Below are positions 5,520 to 7,486 of a stretch of 7,486 bases of DNA, piece after piece. Location: contig JAGCNK010000189.1 of assembly GCA_017645985.1 (NCBI GenBank), forward strand, positions 1 to 7,486, in the 5' to 3' direction. Under the pieces are notes generated by a model, which was given only the letters and a program-made list of their open reading frames with translations, had not been told where the DNA came from and did not search any database. The position numbers and the translations under genes were made by a program. This DNA comes from Bacteroidales bacterium (GTDB lineage Bacteria > Bacteroidota > Bacteroidia > Bacteroidales > UBA3824). Numbering within the stretch: position 1 is the stretch's first letter; the number at the start of each line of letters is the position of its first letter.

Positions 5520-6833
5520 ATGGACGGATTAATAACACAGAGAGACACCGTAAACAATTGGATGAAGCGTTACGGAGTAAGATTCGGAATTTACAAAAAC
5601 GGCGAATTTAAGGAACAAATTTTTCCTTTCGACCCGATTCCGCGCAAGATTTCTGCCTCGGAGTGGAAATTTTTAGAAAAAGGCCTTGTACAACGTGTTA
5701 AGGCTCTCAATCTATTTTTGGCGGACGTTTATTCTCAGAAACAGATCATAAAGGAAAATGTTGTGCCGGAGGATTTCGTATTCTCGTCGTCGGGCTATCT
5801 TCCTTTCTGCGAGGGAATTAAACCGTCGAAAAACATCTATTCGCACATTTCGGGCATCGACTTGGTGCACGGCAAAAACGACGAATGGTACATCTTGGAA
5901 GACAACCTACGTATTCCTTCGGGTGCGTCGTATCCGCTGATAGCGAGAGAGATAACGCGAAACGTGTCGCCATCAACATTTGAAACCAACGCCGTAGCCG
6001 ACAACCGCAACTACGCCAAGATGCTCAAAAATATGATGGACTATGTGAAAACCGGCGACGGCATCAACGTAATCCTCACCCCCGGACGCTACAATTCGGC
6101 ATATTTTGAACATTCGTATTTTGCCGAAAAAACGGGCGCGGTATTGGCAGAAAATTCAGAACTTAGGGTTGAAGACGATATGCTTTATTATATCGGAATT
6201 GGTAACGAAAAACAAAGAGTTAGCGCAGTTTACCGACGCATTTCCGACGAGTATCTCGACCCGCTTGTGTTTAATGCCGACTCGCTGCTCGGTGTGCCTA
6301 ACATTATGCAGGTATACCGAAAGGGCAACCTCGCCATCATCAACGCGCCCGGCAACGGCGTGGCAGACGACAAGGGAATATATTATTTTGTCCCCAAAAT
6401 GATAAAATACTATCTTGGCGAAGAACCGATTTTGCACAACGCCCCCACCTATCTGCCGTTTTACGAGGAGGACAGAAAATTTGTGCTCGACAACCTCAAA
6501 CGCCTTGTTATCAAGGACGTTGCAGAGGCAGGCGGCTACGGAGTAATCTTCTGCGAAAAATTGTCGAGAGAAAAACTCGAAGAGATTCGCAACCTTGTAA
6601 TCACTCAGCCGCGCCGATGGATAGCACAAGAAGTGGTGGATTTCAACGACTTGCCGATTTTTGAAGGCGACCAAATCGTTGAACGCAAAGCCGACCTCCG
6701 CGCCTACGTTGTCTCCGGCGAAGAGACCGAAGTGTGGAAATGCGGTCTCACCCGCTTCTCCCGCAACCCCGACTCGTTTATAGTCAACTCATCGCAAGGT
6801 GGAGGATTTAAGGATACGTGGGTGATGGAGTAA
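5520..6833 (+). CDS. Circularly permuted ATP-grasp protein (type 2)
   Basis: A 437-residue protein of the circularly permuted ATP-grasp family (DUF404/DUF407, CP_ATPgrasp_2). Conserved blocks appear in order: SEWKFLEKGLVQRVKALNLF (47-66), ISGIDLV (110-116), LEDNLRIPSGASY (126-138), ILTPGRYNSAYFEH (185-198), YRRISDEYLDPL (238-249), DSLLGVP (254-260), NAPGNGVADDK (275-285), YYLGEEPIL (297-305), IKDVAEAGGYG (331-341), ADLRAYVV (391-398) and VNSSQGGGFKDTWV (422-435). The family is thought to form amide or peptide-like bonds using ATP; its substrate is not known. It is usually encoded with an alpha-E domain protein and a transglutaminase-like protease. Neither is in this window: a strong terminator follows the stop codon. 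The N-terminus begins around 'YGVRFGIYKNGEF', so it lacks the leading stretch I recall in longer homologues. The promoter position argues that this start is real. Confidence 0.92.
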   Translation: MDGLITQRDTVNNWMKRYGVRFGIYKNGEFKEQIFPFDPIPRKISASEWKFLEKGLVQRVKALNLFLADVYSQKQIIKENVVPEDFVFSSSGYLPFCEGIKPSKNIYSHISGIDLVHGKNDEWYILEDNLRIPSGASYPLIAREITRNVSPSTFETNAVADNRNYAKMLKNMMDYVKTGDGINVILTPGRYNSAYFEHSYFAEKTGAVLAENSELRVEDDMLYYIGIGNEKQRVSAVYRRISDEYLDPLVFNADSLLGVPNIMQVYRKGNLAIINAPGNGVADDKGIYYFVPKMIKYYLGEEPILHNAPTYLPFYEEDRKFVLDNLKRLVIKDVAEAGGYGVIFCEKLSREKLEEIRNLVITQPRRWIAQEVVDFNDLPIFEGDQIVERKADLRAYVVSGEETEVWKCGLTRFSRNPDSFIVNSSQGGGFKDTWVME

Positions 6834-6843
6834 GAATAATTTT

Positions 6844-6883
6844 AAAAACAGCAAACAGTGAAAATTGTTTGCTGTTTTTTTTT
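6844..6883 (+). terminator. Intrinsic terminator after the ATP-grasp gene
   Basis: AACAGCAAACA (6847-6857) pairs perfectly with TGTTTGCTGTT (6866-6876) over an 8-nt loop and is followed by T to 6883. A matching A run on the left lengthens the stem and would allow partial function in the other direction. It starts 10 nt after the stop codon, so the ATP-grasp transcript is monocistronic. Confidence 0.92.
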
Positions 6884-6912
6884 ACAGATGTTTCAGAAAT
6901 AATTAGGTGTGT

Positions 6913-6944
6913 TTTGTTGAAAAGGATTTATTTTTGTAAATTTG
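6913..6944 (+). promoter_or_regulatory. Promoter of the toxin-antitoxin operon
   Basis: TTTG (6913-6916), a 20-nt spacer and TAAATTTG (6937-6944) followed by CAG match the Bacteroidota promoter pattern. The expected start is near 6951, about 20 nt before the antitoxin ATG. A second TAnnTTTG box, TATTTTTG at 6929-6936, abuts it but has a poorer -33 spacing. Confidence 0.7.
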
Positions 6945-6955
6945 CAGAAATAAAT
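6926..6955. promoter_or_regulatory. 30-bp palindrome over the TA promoter (candidate operator)
   Basis: The sequence is symmetrical about 6940/6941: 13 of 15 position pairs match, with the outer arms ATTTATTT (6926-6933) and AAATAAAT (6948-6955) perfect. The centre is AAATTT inside the -7 element. Toxin-antitoxin operons are commonly autorepressed by the antitoxin at a palindrome covering the promoter, so this is a good operator candidate. The high A+T content makes some symmetry expected by chance. Confidence 0.55.
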
Positions 6956-6971
6956 TAAAGTGTTATAGGCT

Positions 6972-7286
6972 ATGACAACAACAGCATTAAATGGTCTATT
7001 CCAATATATTCTTTCGCTAAACCTTTCAAAGCGCAATTCCAAATGGTTGGCAGAGAAAATTTTGGAAAGTACAGAAAACAAATCAACTCCCGAAATCGCC
7101 AAGATTCCCGAGGAATACCGTTGCGACCCATACGAAACAAGTCCTTCGGGCGACCCGTTCTTCGCCGACAAAAGAAATGTGGAATTCGTGAGAAAACGGT
7201 TAGAAGACGCGCAGCACAGCGACCCGAATACGCTTGTGAGAACAAAAAGCCGCGAAGAAATCGAAAAACTGATTGAGTCGCTATGA
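6972..7286 (+). CDS. Putative antitoxin of a YoeB-type toxin-antitoxin pair
   Basis: A 104-residue, charged protein directly upstream of a YoeB/Txe-type toxin; its TGA overlaps the toxin ATG by 4 nt (ATGA), the translational coupling usual for antitoxin-toxin pairs. It does not show the YefM/Phd opening expected for the normal partner of YoeB. The N-terminal part (LNGLFQYILSLNLSKRNSKW, 6-25, then LAEKILES) looks like a small helical domain. The middle (about 36-72) is Pro- and acid-rich (STPEIAKIPEEY, YETSPSGDPFF) and probably flexible. The C-terminal part (VEFVRKRLEDAQ and SREEIEKLIESL) is helical and a likely toxin-binding tail. The start is supported by the promoter about 28 nt upstream. 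It probably represses its own operon through the palindrome at 6926-6955. Function is inferred from position rather than from a recognised family. Confidence 0.75.
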   Translation: MTTTALNGLFQYILSLNLSKRNSKWLAEKILESTENKSTPEIAKIPEEYRCDPYETSPSGDPFFADKRNVEFVRKRLEDAQHSDPNTLVRTKSREEIEKLIESL

Positions 7287-7486
7287 GTTACGAAATTACA
7301 TACGAAGATGCTGCGTTGAAGGACATCAAAGCCATCAAAAAGAGCGGCAACAAACCGTTGGTGAAGAAATTAACGAATCTTTTGATTGAAATTGCCGAGC
7401 ATCCTCGCACAGGGACAGGTCAAGTAGAGCAATTGAAACATTATCCCTATAAACAAACTTGGTCGCGGCGTCTGAACCAAGAGTAC
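7283..7486 (+). CDS. YoeB/Txe-type mRNA-cleaving toxin, N-terminal part (cut by window end)
   Basis: 68 codons are present; the gene leaves the window. The translation begins MSYEITYEDAALKDIKAIKK and continues to GTGQVEQLKHYPYKQTWSRR-LNQEY. The block GxGxxExLKH...WSRRxxxEY is the signature of the YoeB/Txe branch of the RelE superfamily, ribosome-dependent endoribonucleases that cut mRNA in the A site and arrest translation. Glu49 aligns with the catalytic Glu46 of E. coli YoeB. The catalytic Arg (Arg65 in YoeB, expected just after EY) and the C-terminal His-Tyr lie beyond the edge, so activity cannot be judged. The family is usually about 84-95 residues, so only some 20-25 residues are missing. 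It is the second gene of the toxin-antitoxin operon, overlapping the antitoxin stop. Confidence 0.9.
   Translation, partial: MSYEITYEDAALKDIKAIKKSGNKPLVKKLTNLLIEIAEHPRTGTGQVEQLKHYPYKQTWSRRLNQEY

Noticed and set aside
6156..6674. Minus-strand open frame of 172 codons opposite the ATP-grasp gene
   Set aside because: It is antisense to strongly conserved motifs of the ATP-grasp protein and has no domain of its own.
6893..7245. Minus-strand open frames of 91-92 codons opposite the antitoxin gene
   Set aside because: They overlap the promoter, operator and coding region of the toxin-antitoxin pair, have no family signature and no promoter.

Overview
The window looks like chromosomal DNA from a member of the Bacteroidota, probably order Bacteroidales. 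Three things point there. The promoters have the form TTTG-spacer-TAnnTTTG, often followed by GCGC or GCGG. There are no clear Shine-Dalgarno sequences. The proteins fit too: PheA with an 'SLSQILSIISFYGVDLTKI' type ACT domain, and two SPII lipoproteins with short K-K starts. I cannot name the genus from sequence alone.

Layout. (1) 1-1186, minus strand: an aromatic amino-acid block made of a promoter, a 20-residue Tyr/Phe-rich leader peptide, an intrinsic terminator with competing upstream hairpins, pheA (prephenate dehydratase), and the first 34 codons of tyrA (prephenate dehydrogenase). (2) 1313-2101, plus strand: a divergently transcribed lipoprotein gene with its own promoter and a strong terminator. 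(3) 2133-4399, plus strand: ffh (SRP GTPase) and folD, 13 nt apart and probably one transcript. (4) 4417-5357, minus strand: a second lipoprotein of unknown function, convergent with folD. (5) 5490-6883, plus strand: a single-gene unit for a circularly permuted ATP-grasp enzyme, closed by a strong hairpin terminator. (6) 6913-7486, plus strand: a toxin-antitoxin pair, with an unfamiliar 104-residue antitoxin candidate overlapping by 4 nt a YoeB/Txe-type mRNase toxin that is cut by the window end.

The most rewarding signal lies in the 5' leader of pheA-tyrA. It has every part of a ribosome-mediated transcription attenuator: a short ORF whose core reads KIYFIYYYHF, a 1:2 hairpin that overlaps the last Tyr, His and Phe codons, an antiterminator pairing GCGAGGU with GCCUCGC, and a terminator ending in a U run just before the pheA start. 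The control codons are mostly Tyr, although the first gene makes the Phe precursor. The logic would suit an operon that feeds both end products. The second most interesting signal is a 30-bp near-perfect palindrome exactly over the -7 element of the toxin-antitoxin promoter, a likely autoregulatory operator.

No rRNA, tRNA, CRISPR array, insertion sequence or phage gene was seen. The core genes (ffh, folD, pheA) look intact and ordinary. The accessory character is limited to the lipoproteins, the lone ATP-grasp enzyme and the toxin-antitoxin module.
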